A stretch of DNA of 64,000 bases from Aldrovandia affinis (Eukaryota > Chordata > Actinopteri > Notacanthiformes > Halosauridae): the NCBI GenBank assembly GCA_029706075.1, contig JAINUG010000325.1, positions 496,001-560,000 of the forward strand, in the 5' to 3' direction. A program made the position numbers and the translations under genes. Each line of letters starts with the position of its first letter. Within the stretch, counting starts at the first letter, position 1. The notes beneath the pieces were generated by a model, which was given only the letters and a program-made list of their open reading frames with translations, was not told where the DNA came from and did no database searches. Shown one piece after another: positions 10,780 through 23,459 of the stretch.

Positions 10780-10890
10780 TGTGAAAGCACTAGTCCACAG
10801 GTAGACTAGAATCCTGGCTGTACCAATGCTGCTTATGCCCAGAATTCTCACGGGCAGTGCTGTGCAGCGGCTGACAGAACACATTTCAGA
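10780..10890 (+). mobile_element. Possible SINE head fragment
   Basis: AGAATCCTGGCTGTACCAATGC resembles the box-B and following part of the second SINE family seen at 32985 and 61055. It is diverged and short. Confidence 0.35.
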
Positions 10891-11099
10891 GGAACTTAGA
10901 AATGCCTTTTTTGTTCCTGCAGTTATTCCGGGTGAGGTTTGCTGTGTGACACATTTGATAAGGCTCTAATGAATACATTGATTTGCCGATATGAAAAGAT
11001 CCACTGGCATTTACCTGCCAAGGCCAAGAATTGGGTCTGGCTACCTCATCCCCCCCCCCACAACTCTGTCCTGCAGATGCTCCAGGTATCGTGGCCATC

Positions 11100-12520
11100 G
11101 GTCCATCTCAGCAAGCACTGCCGACACGGCAGACAAGCAGAAAATCTATATTTCATAACCACGCTTTATATATGCTAAAACTATATTCCCATGCCTCTGT
11201 AGTATGATCCATAAAAATGTGGCAATGTATTCACATTATGACAAATAGGCCCAAAACTTTGCCCAAAAAATAAACTATCCCTGATCAATGTCTAATAGTT
11301 TATACACAAAGAAACAAGCATACCAATAGACATCTTATGGTTATGCAAATGGTTGTAGATTCTGTAAATACAGCATATTCCAGTTCCTCTGTTAACTGGC
11401 ACTATTCCCATATCGGTATTTACAATATAAGACAGTATTTACAAATCCTATGGGACCCGCAATATTAAAGGGAGCATCTGTTACGGATTGCGACTTGAAC
11501 ACGAAGAATGCCACAGTCTTCTACGAGACAAAGAAGACAAATACCTCTATATTCATCACCTCTTTCGAACATAAGCTTAAATTATTCCCATCCTTAACAA
11601 AACCAACTATGCAAGCATTAGAGTCCTCTGAGAATGTATCGCCCCCGCACCTGTTCACCTGTCAATACTTTTATCCTGTCTCGACCGTTTTCACTCTATC
11701 TACATTACTTCTTTCATAATCACACTTCTCTCTTTCTGCAAGACAGTAGCCTACTCCAAACCATTCTGCCGAGTTGCACCCAATGCAAATGTTGTTCTCT
11801 GCATAAACAACCACAGTTTAGTTTAGTTTATTTGTTTGCACGCTGGTTTAAAAACAGAGGACATAACAGAAAAAGAAACAATATAATCACATAAACAGGG
11901 CAGGATAAGGCTAGAACCCTAGAGGGGCTTATATGGTGCCTCACCCTCATCAATTAAAACAAAGCAAACAAGACAAAAAAAGCAACAAGTAACAAAAAAG
12001 AAACAAACAAACAGACAAATAAGAAAAATATATTATGCTGTAAAATAAAATAAAGAAAACAAACAACCAAAAAATAAAAATGAACTGTACTTTTCCTGTT
12101 TAAAAAAGCACTTTTACCTAGTGCTGCCAGAGCGGTCAACAGGAGAAACCGAAGCATGTTTGCAGTTTCCTTGCGATAAGAAACAGGGGCTGTGTCCTGA
12201 CTGTGTTTATTTGACCACACTGGTCACATGTCTGGATGGTATGCAATAGGTTCTCCATCACTGCTAGCCCAGGTATACTCTGTCCCACACTTATCACAGG
12301 TGACCAAGCCCAATCTGTGCAGATGCTGTATTAGGCCGTGAGTCCATGTTCTTTATAAAAATAATCTCTGACCTATTTTAAACTGTTATTTCTCTATTTG
12401 ATACATGAATTGAAAGCTTACATCATCAGTTGTGTACGATAAATATTTCATGGATCTGTGACTAATAAAGTTTATTAAAAAAAACTTGTGACTAAAAACT
12501 TGTAAATCTAATATAATTTA
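11100..12520. other. Non-coding DNA, A-rich repeat-like stretch
   Basis: No gene. The part from about 11815 to 12110 (tandem AGTTT, then A-rich sequence with runs of AAACAAAC) has the look of the 3' end of an old retroelement, but I do not recognise the family. Confidence 0.35.
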
Positions 12521-12524
12521 CATT

Positions 12525-12733
12525 TAGCAGACACTCTTATCCAGAGCAACTCACACAGTTTATATTTCTTAACATACAATCAATTTATACAGCTGGATAT
12601 TTTACTGAAGCAATTCAGGTTAAGTACCTTGCTCAAGGGTACAATGGCAGATGTGTCCCACCTGGGCATTGAACCAGCAACCTCTGAGTTACAAGTCCAG
12701 TTCCCTAACCATTATATTACATGCCACCCCATA
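12525..12733 (-). mobile_element. tRNA-derived SINE with L2-type tail
   Basis: Complement of the SINE at 2612. The tail (TTTACATTTAGCAGACACTC) is at the left and the tRNA-like head with box B (GGCATTGAACCAGC region) is at the right. It is near full length. Confidence 0.85.
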
Positions 12734-12968
12734 ATGTAATACTAAAACAGGTTTTCTTCTTTCTGAAAGGTTTACTTTGCAATGCCAACATTTACAAATT
12801 ATGGAAAATTAAATACATTAAAATGACATTATATTGTAGCATCCGATTCGTGTCTTTGCTCCCTGTACAAAGCTGTTTAACAGGAAGTTAAAAAAGGCCC
12901 TGATGATTATTTCTATGGTGGAGTTTTAGGTTGGCAGGAAAACTGATGTTTTCTATTTATTTTCAAGG

Positions 12969-13110
12969 GGTGCATTTTTATTTTTATTTAACCTTTATTT
13001 AACCAGGCAAGCCATTAAGAACAAGTTCTTATTTACAATGGCGGCCTGGGTACATACCTGGGTACATACACCATTCACTCACACACTCACACCTATAGGG
13101 CAAAGTAGAC
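12969..13110. repeat. Interspersed repeat common in fish
   Basis: The stretch from TTTATTTAACCTTTATTTAA to TTACAATGGCGGCCTGGG is familiar as a dispersed repeat in teleosts, notably salmonids. Its class cannot be settled from this copy. Confidence 0.5.
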
Positions 13111-15404
13111 TCTCATGACCTGGCCAAGAAGGGTCAGGTAAGAATAGCTACTTTGTCATAGTCTAATAAATAACAAAATTTAAAAAAACAACAACGAATA
13201 AACATATAAACAAGTAACAACATATGTACAATTATACACAGAGTGTATAAAAGCAGGAATCCACTGATCATATGGGGCACGTATCTAAGTCAGGGGAAGC
13301 AGTGGAAAGCTGAAATGCGAAGAGAGGGCTGGGAGGTACTACACTACTAAACTGTAGAGGGGGGTATAGCATTGCTGCTAGTGGTCATGTAAGGGTTTTA
13401 GGGCAGAGCCCCTCTTTCAGGGAAGTTGGAGCCTTGTGTTCTTACAGCTCTGACCTATTTTGACCAGTTTATGCTGAAACCTTTTGATTTATTCTACTCT
13501 GCATAAGATAAGATATGGCCTTAGATTGCAGTCTAAGCTTAGAGTCCCAGGCTTTTGTTTTCTTTTGTTGCTTTTTGTTTAAAATTAGCTGTACTGAACA
13601 GGAATTAAAATGTCTGACAAAAACATATTTTCAATGTCCTGTCATTCTGCTTTGGACTGAGACAAAGTATGTAGACCAGAAAATAAATTAAACATAATAT
13701 GTATATGCTGTAATTGCGTCCTACAATAACACGCAGTAATGACCACATCCCGGAAAGTACATAATTCACAATGAAAATAGGAATTCCGTCCTGCTTTTTC
13801 TTACTATCTTTAAAAAAAAACACTCCTAGAATTGTTCCCAAGAGCTACCTGGAGAAGGCCTCTACTTTTTCATCACATCCATAAAAAAGTAGATCACTTA
13901 TCACGCATAGTATGAACTCAATGCTTAACAGTAGTCATAGATGGGCAAGCAGAAAGGAAACAGATCAAGCTCCATGTTAGACACAAACATTCCTACATCA
14001 GGGTATTGCATTCGTTTCTGTTGACTTATGTACTGTATACATATTATAAGTAATTCAACACACTTGAGAATTTAATAACTTACATGACTGAATAAGTGAA
14101 AAGTAATAACATTTGAATACGTGTACTCCACTGTTAAAATAATATGGTATAATTGCATCGTTTCATTCCATAATAGCCAAAGGCAGTACAATATGAAATA
14201 GATTTTTAAAAACTGCTCAATAAAATCAACTTACCTGAAAAGTAAAGTATGGGTGGTTTTACTACCTTTGACAATTATGGACTCCAAATATACTGTTTTC
14301 GTTTAACAGTGGAGAACTGTGATATTCAATGATCCAATTACACTTATGTAATTATGTATTTAATTTATTCAGTTCTTTTATGTTTTACTTTTTATTGAGA
14401 CAGGGTATAAATACCATCGTCCATGCAAACACATACTATACTATCATGAAAGCATTACTAGAGCTGAAATATTATTAAGTCTTAATTCATGTAAATTAGA
14501 GTGCATTATTATTATAAATACATGTTATAATTCTATAATATATGAAATGATATACATTTCAAATATTTATGGCTCATTTTACATTACAACACATTTTATT
14601 GACTGGCTGCCCTTGTTTACAGTGAATAGCATCTGTTCAAAAGTTTTGGCAAAGGACCTTTTAAGGCCTGTCTTCCAGGAAATGCAGTATAGCATGTGTA
14701 AACACTGTATCTGAAAGCGGCAAACTTCCCTTGTCCTTATTCATTCAGTCATATTAAATGATATGCATAGCAGCTGCTCTTTTCCTGGGTCACTTACATA
14801 GTTCACACATTGTCCATTTATTGGGGATCTTTTGCCCCGGAGAGGTTTCCAGAATGATGAAACTGTATGGCACTATTTCTGTAAGATATTTACAGCATGA
14901 AATCGGAAATTCATTTATGAAGCACACCATTTAGTTGTTATTATCATTACACACTAGATGGTGCTAAGATACAATAAACAAATAAATAACTGGAAACAAT
15001 TCCAAGCTGAGTGTAAGTTACTGAGGGATGATAACACACAACGTATTTCAATCGGAGAGACTGACGCATGTTTAGCATACACACTACTTTCTTTAAACAT
15101 GAACCAGGATTTGTGCATCTATTATATATCTTGATTTACTTATTATTTGAATGTAATTATATTAAGTATAACTACTTGAAAAAACGTGTTACTTTTTGTT
15201 GAAGGGCATACAGACATTGATTGTGTGATACTCTTTTTGAAACCCACAAACATTTTAGAAGTTGGATTATCATAATGGTAGTGTTAACTACGTATAATGG
15301 TATTTATTCATATTTCATTGAGGTCCTTTTAAGCGCAACTGTCAGAAAGGCTTCTTAAACTCTAGCCCTTTTTTTCACAGTGTGAAAATCTGACTTTTTT
15401 TGTT
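13111..15404. other. AT-rich non-coding DNA
   Basis: No gene or recognised repeat found. Short frames are chance. Confidence 0.5.
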
Positions 15405-15407
15405 TGT

Positions 15408-15622
15408 TGACATTTTAGGCATTTAGCAGACACTCTTAACCAGAGCAACTTACAGTTTTACATTTCTTTACAATCCATTTATACAGCTGGATATTAACTA
15501 AAGCAATTCAGGTTAAGTACCTTGCTCAAGGATACGACAGCAGTGTCCCACCTGGGGATTGAACCTGCAACCTTAACGTTACAAGCCCAGTTCCCTAACC
15601 ATTATACCACACTGCCACCAGA
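15408..15622 (-). mobile_element. tRNA-derived SINE with L2-type tail
   Basis: Same family and orientation as the copy at 12525. The tail GCATTTAGCAGACACTCTTA is at the left, and the head ends near CCATTATACCACACTGCCAC. It is near full length with a few substitutions. Confidence 0.85.
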
Positions 15623-16924
15623 CTTATTTCACATGACACACCGTCCAACATTTTGTTTTATATGAAATGTCTGTTTAATGTGTCCCTTCCCTTGCTTCAT
15701 TATATATTATAGTACTATTTGTCCAAGTCTAAGATATAATCGCAGAATCTGACGAGACGCCTTCCCCAAATTAATTCAATTGTTTAGATTGGAAGTGTTT
15801 TTATGTTTTACAATTTCCATGTAACAGGTGAAAGATACACATTTTTTAAACTGGTCAACTTGTGTTGTGTCTCTTTAGTTTATACTGACAAACCTTGAAT
15901 AAGCAAAACATGTACAGTATATCATTAAAATGGAATATATATTACTGTATACTATATTGTAACTATGATTACTATGCAATTATGTTACTGTATATTATAT
16001 TACTTTGAATTTCTGATGGCTACATCTTTTATATGCTTCAAGCAACATCACTGTAAGCACAGCCATTCATTATGCATAGAGGTATACGAGCGTGTGACAT
16101 TCATGGTTATCAAACTGTGGAGAACTTGTTCAAAATGGCAAGAGAATTAAAAGCACTCTGTGGCCACCGTTACTAAGGATACCTTAACTTTGTGACCCCT
16201 CTTTGTGACCCACTGCACAGGCATGCCATATGGCAAAAGGATATGGAGTGACGGCTTGTTTCAGTATGGATTCCTCAGCCTGGCACACATCTCTTTGCTG
16301 CTCCAGCTGTTGAGTTCACACAGCCCATTTCAGCGGTGCTTTAACACAAGGGCCTATGATGATACCAAGAGGAAGAGTACATTTATTCCAGAACTCTCTG
16401 CAGAAGCTAAGCTCTACAGCGATCCTCTGTAACATGTCCCCTGTAAGAGCATTAGGGGCAATACTCTTGAAAGCTCAGCCTGTACCAACTAGACTGAGCG
16501 AGCCATTCTGTCCTATCCATTTGGTCTTGGATCAGCTCTCAATCTGTTCAACCCCATGTACTTTTTCCATTTTGTGAACGGAACACTTGCAGTCATAGCG
16601 GGTGTGAGCACCTGTCCTCAAAAAACTCACTTGTTTATTTTCAGTGAGTTCATGGGAATCTGTTGGCTGACAGACCAAAAACACATTCATAGTTATCTGC
16701 TGTCTGTTGAATCGCAGAGGCACTGAATTGAGACTAACTAGTGACATCTTGTGGAAATCTCTTGTTATTACACAATAATAATTGTGCGCGTACCGGTAAC
16801 TGCCAAAGGAAGCGTTTGAGTAAACGAGGGGTATATACTGGAGGTGTGGGGTGTGTTTTCCTGGCAAGGTTTAGGTCCACTCAACCCCTTAGAGGGCAAT
16901 GTAACCACCAATAAACGCAAAGCC
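15623..16924. other. Non-coding DNA
   Basis: Nothing recognised. The part from 16200 to 16560 is less AT-rich than its surroundings but has no convincing frame. Confidence 0.45.
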
Positions 16925-17285
16925 ATTCTAAGTGATACACCTTCATCCTATGGTGAAGCATTTCTATCCTGATGGGCGTGGTCTCTTCCAGGATGACAAT
17001 GCCCCCATCCACAAGTAGTCACTGAATAGTTTAATGAGCATTAAAACGATGTAAACCATTTGCCCGGGCCATCTCAGTCACCACAACCCAACCCAAATGA
17101 ACACTTATGGGAGATTCTGGAGCGGCGCCTGATACAGCGTTTTACACCACCATCAACAAAACACCAAATGACAGACTTTCTTGTGAAAGAATGGCACTTG
17201 TAGAATCAATGGTGGCTCATGGTGGCCCAATGCCCTATTAAAACACTTTATGATGGTGTTTCCTTTATTTTGATGGTTACCTGTA
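16925..17285 (+). mobile_element. Tc1/mariner transposase fragment
   Basis: Translation of 16985-17110 gives a broken copy of FQDDNAPIHK followed by a decayed PNEH-type motif. These are the second and third catalytic regions of a DDE transposase. Stops and shifts are present. The related minus-strand fragment at 23080-23262 is cleaner and shows 36 residues between the D and the E. Inverted repeats at the ends are not visible. Confidence 0.6.
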
Positions 17286-17289
17286 AATA

Positions 17290-19090
17290 ATGCACGTTCT
17301 TGGTGACCATACAGTAATGACTAATAACCAGGCATGATCACGTGTTATACAGTAAATAGTCTAAAATGTTAGAAAAAAATTGGATTAGTATGGTATGGTA
17401 TGGTATTAGCATGGTATGAAGCTGAATGAGGACTTTAATCATTTGACCTCAAACACTGTCATTGACACAATACTAATCTGTCCCTAACACACCCAGACCG
17501 TGGGAACGTATATCCTCACAGATCACTGAAATCTCACAGAAGGGGGATATGCATTGGGACATACTCTGTCATTGACGCTGATATTAGACTGTCTTTATTT
17601 TCTCTTCGTCTCTATTCACGAAATGGACATTATAACCCTTTTCACAATCCGTTCACAAGTGCCCAGCAAAACTCCTGATCGTAAAAACAATGGACTTGTG
17701 GACAATAGAGAGGTTCCATAGCACACAGTCTTTGATAATACGGCTAATTAAAGTGGAAGTCATTCAAAGTGTCTGCATTTTGTTTCTGGAGTACAACCTT
17801 ATCTCCGTATGATGAAAAAAATCACGCCTGGACTCATAATTGAGTAGGCTCTTTAACTTGAGAACAGTTCTAGCGGTGCTCCGGTGCTACCCTATAATCG
17901 GTCCCTTCTCCTTTTCCCTTTTCTTTCCCCTATTTTTTCATTTCCAGTGGAATAAATCACATTTGGAGATCAAAGAGAGAGAATTGACGGGATGTTTTAA
18001 TTAAAGATGTTTGTCACTGATACAGCGTCTCATTAATGTAGACTAGGTTCGGTTCCCACAGCAGTATTAAGCATGGGAAAGGAAATTGAGGGTTTAACCG
18101 GCAGGGTCACACTTTGGGATAGAAAATCTGCGGGGCATTTGGGGCCTTGATCATGATTTTGACTGCTATACAGTGACAACTTATCAGAAATAAGGAAAAG
18201 GACATATTTGTATTGTTAATTAAAGCTGAGAAACCGCAAATGCAAAGGCAGACATACACAAATGTAATTAAAAACAAGATCAATGCAATTGAAATAAAAA
18301 AATCACTAAAACAATAAAAACGTGACTAAAATCCATCAAAAGCATTGCACAACTACTGTATAAACACAATGTTTGTCTTTTATACTAATTCAGACCCTTA
18401 GTATTTGCCTTAGTAAATGAGAAGCAGACACTTCTGGGATGAGGTGTGTCAGTGGGGCTTTTTGAAGGCCTGTGGTCATATTCACAAAGCATCTCAGAGT
18501 ATCAGTGTTGATCTAGGTTCAGGCTGAAACGCTTTATGAATACAGGCCCAGTTCCTGTGTCCTCATCCACACAGTGCTGATAAGTACACTCATTGTCACA
18601 AGTGTGCTTATGATTGTCATTGCCTACTTGCCAATGATGGCAACAACTACTTCCAGGTGGAGGGGTTTTGGAACACCGAAAAGGACACTACGCAATACCA
18701 TACAACAAGAAACGTTACTCAATGAGAGGCGTTGTAAATCAGCACTTAGACTTATAAATAATTCATGCATTTTGCCCAGAGCTGGCTATGCCATTTCATC
18801 AGCAGTCTGTGCACCAGCACAGCTTTTCCATGGTTATTGATGATGCTTGGTTAACAAATGTTCTGAGCATTGTATACATATCCCAGTGCAGAGGTATTAA
18901 CGTTAGCATGTTTTTGATTTGTCTCCCTTCTCTTTCTCTCTCCTCGGTCTTTCCATCTCATCAGAGCATCAGCAGCAGGCTTCATGTCCTGGTAGATTAA
19001 AGTGGCAGCAGTCGGATAGCTACAGACCCAATCCCAAGAGGAAAGGTGGGTTTTCCACAATTGAACTCCCTGCTGTATACGAGACTGCAG
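17290..19090. other. Non-coding DNA
   Basis: No gene or repeat family recognised, apart from a TGGTATGGTATGGTAT run near 17388-17418. Confidence 0.45.
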
Positions 19091-19096
19091 AGACAC

Positions 19097-19170
19097 ACAT
19101 GAATGCACACATATACACACGCATGCACATACACACGCACACACATACACACACATACGCTCTCTCACAC
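19097..19170 (+). repeat. Imperfect (CA)n tract
   Basis: CACA units broken by TG and TACA. It creates a chance cysteine- and valine-rich frame on the other strand. Confidence 0.85.
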
Positions 19171-19533
19171 ACGTTTGCACATAGAAAACACATCAGCGCC
19201 TTTCACACTGAACACTTTAACAGAGGTCAAAGTTTGTTATTATGAAAGCACTTATACAGAATTTAAATTGTTTTGCTAATCTTACCAGTGATCCATGTCC
19301 GGCCTCTGTCAGCAAGAAGGTACCTCAGAGAGTGGAATCGCTGGAATTTAATAAGTAGAGATGTGTCTCTCAAAAACTTTCAGTGTAGTTGCAAAGCTAC
19401 AGTAAAGGTGGTCTAGACCTGGCATTGTGAAATGAAATTACACAGGTAAGACAGGTACCTCCGCACATTAACGCACGCTGTCCATTCCTTTCTTACATGG
19501 CACACACTGAGAATGTGTAAGTGACACTTTAAG

Positions 19534-20015
19534 AATACATCATCACACCCTACACCCCAGCCAGATCCCTCCACTCAGCCTCCTCTGGCAAACTGACTGT
19601 CCCATCCCTCCGGGCTCCCGGCAGCCAATCCTCGCGGTCTCGCCTCTTCTCTGTCCTGACCCCTCGGTGGTGGAACAACCTTCCGCAATCACTTGCGATC
19701 TTCCGCAAGAGACTCAAAACCCACCTTTTCAGACTCCATTACCACTGAATTCTGTACATCTAGCCAATTGTCACTGCCGACTTGCTCAACACCTCTTGTA
19801 TATGTATCCCTGCCTTCTCATTTAATAAAAAATTATAATAATTACTATCCTTTTCCTTCCCAGTGTTACAGGTATGGTATGCAGCTGCCTACAATGATGT
19901 CTATTGCTGTATTACTGCACTGATCTTGTGCGCAAACTATGATTGTTCCTACCATGTATTAATGCACATCTTGTAAGTCGCTCTGCTAAATGCTTAAAAT
20001 GTAAAATGTAAATGT
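19534..20015 (+). mobile_element. L2 LINE 3' end fragment
   Basis: Matches the last part of the L2 copy directly downstream: the PSRPLHSAS-like coding end, CTCCGGGCTCCCGGCAGCC, the WWNNLP region, and the 3' tail ending AATGTAAATGTAATG near 20015. It is 5' truncated. Confidence 0.85.
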
Positions 20016-20383
20016 AATGTGAACATTTGCAGTTACACATAGGAGGCTGACGGTTGAGTGAGCCTCCTATGTCTCTAACTACCGACCTGTCTCTCTCCTC
20101 CCTTTTCTCTCCAAAACGTTAGAGCGGGCTGTCTATAATCAACTGTCTGCTCATCTCTTACAGAACGACCTGCTTGATCCCAACCAATCTGGGTTCAGAG
20201 CCGGCCATTCCACAGAGACTGCTCTCCTTGCGGTCTCTGAGGCTCTTCACGTCGCTAAGTCCCGATCCCTTAGCTCCGTCCTCCTCCTCCTTGACCTGTC
20301 GGCGGCATTCGACACCGTGGACCACCGGATCCTGCTCTCATCTCTCGTCGAGATGGGAATCTCTGGATCTGTGCTGACATGGT

Positions 20384-21232
20384 TTGAGTCCTACCTGGCT
20401 GACCGGTCCTACCAGGTGGCCTGGAGAGGATCCCCTCCTCTCCCGCACCCTCTCTACCGGTGTCCCGCAGGGCTCGGTGCTAGGCCCTGTCCTATTTTCT
20501 CTGTACACCAAGTCACTTGGCTCTGTTATTTCTGCTCATGGTTTTTCCTATCACTGTTATGCTGATGACACTCAACTGTTTCTCTCCTTCCCTCCATCTG
20601 ATACCCAGGTCCCGGCACGGATCTCTGCATGCCTGGCTGACATCTCCGCATGGATGTCCACCCACCACCTGAAGCTGAACCTGGGGAAGACAGAGCTGCT
20701 CTTCCTCCCAGCGAAGGGCTCCCCGATGATTGATGCGTCAATTACCGTGGAAGGCTCCATAGTGTCTCCGTCCCAGTCCGCCAGGAGTCTCGGGGTAACC
20801 TTGGACAACCAGCTGTGCTTCTCGAGCCATATTGCAGCGATCTCCCGGACCTGCCGTTTCTCCCTCCACAACATCCGGAGGATCAGACCGTTCCTCACCC
20901 AAGAGGCCACTCAACTCCTGGTCCAGGCCCTGGTGATCTCACGTCTGGACTACTGCAATTCCTTGCTGGCAGGCCTTCCGGCCTGTGCCATCAAGCCACT
21001 GCAACTAGTCCAGAACGCTGCTGCTCGCCTGGTGTTCAACCAGCCGAAGTTCACCCACGTCACCCCTCTACTCTCCTCTCTGCATTGGCTCCCCATCGCA
21101 GCACGCATCAGATTCAAGTCACTGGTGCTTGCTTTTCAAGCGGCCAGAGGTACTGCTCCCCATACCTCCAGTCACTCATCACGCCCTACACCCCGTCCAG
21201 ACCCCTCCGCTCCGCCTCCGCTGGCAGACTGA
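20384..21232 (+). pseudogene. L2 reverse transcriptase, longest intact part
   Basis: A 282-residue frame covering the palm with PQGSVLGP and YADD, the thumb, and the C-terminal [20 protein letters not shown] region. The preceding part of the enzyme lies in another frame (20090-20430), so translation from this start would not give a working protein. The sequence is well preserved otherwise, which suggests a fairly young insertion. Confidence 0.85.
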
Positions 21233-21445
21233 CTGCCCCATCCCTCCGGGCGCCTGGCAGCCGCTCCTCGCGGTCTCGCCTCTTCTCTGTCCTGGTCCTC
21301 GATGGTGGAACGACCTCCATAATCGGTCAGGACTGCGGAATCACTTCCAATCTTCCGCAAGAGACTCAAAACCCACCTCTTCAGACTCCACTACCACTGA
21401 ACACTGTCCATCTAGTCAATCTGTCATCACCACTGTTTACTTGTT

Positions 21446-21446
<1 letters not shown>

Positions 21447-21486
<40 letters not shown>
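21447..21486 (+). repeat. A40 homopolymer
   Basis: Forty A residues in the 3' untranslated part of the L2 copy. The neighbouring L2 fragment has a short A-rich stretch with TAATAAAAAATTATAA at the same place, so the tract expanded here. Confidence 0.9.
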
Positions 21487-21488
<2 letters not shown>

Positions 21489-21689
21489 CACTAACCTTTT
21501 CTTTCCCAATGTTACAGGTATGATACGCAGATGCCTGCAATGATGTCTTTTGCCGTTTTACTGCACTGATCTTGTACGCTAACTTTGATTGTTCTCACCT
21601 TGTATTAATGCACATCTTGTAAGTCGCTCTGGATAAGAGCGTCTGCTAAATGCTTAAAATGTAAATGTAAAATGTGAAAGAAAAACAGT

Positions 21690-22745
21690 GCAAAGATGTT
21701 TTATCCCCCAAAGTTGCCACCCCCTTCTATATTATTGTTATTTGATCCATTCAACTCAAGCTGAGCTGTTTCTTAAACTATGTGTCTCACTGCCACAGAA
21801 GGATTGTCAGTAATGATTTATATTTCCTTTGACCAAAACAAGCCTGGCATGTATCGTACAAGCAGGACACACAAGCAGACCGGCCTCCTTGCAATAAATG
21901 CGCACACAGATGCTAAAGTCAAACAAGTTCAATATCTTGCTGCCACAGTAGTCATTCCAGTGAGGACAATTCCCTCCTACCTCTGGTGGAGATAAATTCC
22001 CTCCACACACGCAGCATTAAATCTGCCAGCTCTTGTAACTGAAGCTTACAACATGTAGTGTAATTTTTGAAAATCACAAGTTGTGTCCTGCAAGTGTACC
22101 TGCCACATTTTGTGAGTTGGCAATAATTTTTCTCGCAGAATTTTTTGGCGGAATCATTGGAGTTGGAAAATATGTCTCCACCTGAATGTGGCTGCAATTT
22201 CTGAGCCACGTGGTTCGACAGTTGGTCAATAGCTATTTTCCTGCTTCCTCATGGGGGGTCTTGAAGTGTTGAAAATAACTCTGTGACCCCTGTTGCTTCT
22301 ACCAAGCCGCCTTACTATTTATTTCCATTTATTGCACATTTCATGCTTGTCATGGTAGGTCTCTCCTGAATGGTTATAGAAATGCTTATATTCTCACCCC
22401 GGCTCAATCAGTTCCTGGTTTTCAGCTTGTGTTCTTGTGTCTTGGTGCCATTGTATCCTCCATCTTCAATGGCCCTCTCTGTTCTCTTGGTTTTAATAAA
22501 CAGCTCACAGGGCACAGCTTCTGGAACATTAAATTGTTTAGTGGTCAAATTTCATTGGCTATTGGCAGCTCTTCTTATAACCTCATAAGCTTGGGAAACC
22601 TGCAGTAACAGTGACCCTGAAATGAGTCTGAAATAATTTACCATGTTCCAAATAAAGCATCCAGATGCCAATCTGCACACATGGAATAATATCTGTTATT
22701 ACTTATTAAATTCACAATACATTTGTGATCAAGTTCATAAAGTAC
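21690..22745. other. Non-coding DNA
   Basis: Nothing recognised. Confidence 0.45.
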
Positions 22746-22747
22746 AT

Positions 22748-22892
22748 CAACAATGATGTCTATTGCTGTATTACTGCACTGATCTCTTGGGCGAACAATG
22801 ATTGATCATACAATGTATTAATGCACATCTTGTAAGTCGCTCAGGGTAAGAGCGTCTGCTAAATGCTTAAAATGTCAAATGTAAATGTAAGT
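22748..22892 (+). mobile_element. L2 LINE 3' tail fragment
   Basis: Carries ATGATGTCTATTGCTGTATT and the tail GTAAGTCGCTCAGGGTAAGA with AAATGTAAATGTAA, as in the copies at 19534 and 20045. Confidence 0.85.
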
Positions 22893-23079
22893 TCCCCCAG
22901 ATTTCCTGGGACTCACAGATGAGATGGCAGCCACAGGTTTGAACAGCAGCCATTTATTATTCAATGTGCACACACATCTGCTCTGAAGAACCCATAATTC
23001 ACATCCATTATTATAGGACAACCCACCCCCCACCCCCAATACGCCTTGGCCAGTGGAAAACACTGTCTCGGGTGCTGCT

Positions 23080-23262
23080 CCAGAATCAACGTGTTCAATT
23101 TGGTTGAGATCTGGTGACTAAGACAGCCATGGCATTTAGTTTACATCGTTTTTGTGCTCATCAAATCATTCAGTGAACACTTGTGCCCTGTGGATGGGGG
23201 CATTGTCATCCTGGAAGAGACCACTCTCATCAGGATAGAAATGCACAGGTCCACAGGAAGAT
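23080..23262 (-). mobile_element. Tc1/mariner transposase fragment
   Basis: The complement reads FQDDNAPIHRAQVFTE and, after three stops, SPDLNQIEH. This is the catalytic D and E region, with 36 residues between the D before N and the E. It is the same family as 16925-17285 in opposite orientation. The element is otherwise gone. Confidence 0.65.
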
Positions 23263-23459
23263 TGTTGGGGCTTAATCTTTACTATTCATCATCAGGATCC
23301 AGATTGTAATACATATTATACTGCATGTATTTGTCAGCTTATAACTGTTTAAAGTCAAGCTTTACCTGCATTTTTATTTGTCCTAAATAATTAAAATAGA
23401 TACAGAATAATTATCAATCACACAGGATGACACTGAAATACACAGTGGAGCTTGTGTCT

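Larger units (their letters stand above)
20045..21680 (+). mobile_element. L2 LINE, 5'-truncated, with reverse transcriptase
   Basis: Starts inside the reverse transcriptase (NYRPVSLL-type motif) and runs to the L2 tail at 21610-21680. [32 protein letters not shown] and YADDTQLF are all readable, the last holding the catalytic [17 protein letters not shown] and [12 protein letters not shown], typical of the L2 clade, follow. At least one frameshift near 20430 and another near 21150 break the frame. It is a dead-on-arrival copy because the endonuclease end is missing. Confidence 0.92.

Noticed and set aside
20572..20910. 112-residue minus-strand frame
   Set aside because: Antisense of the L2 reverse transcriptase.
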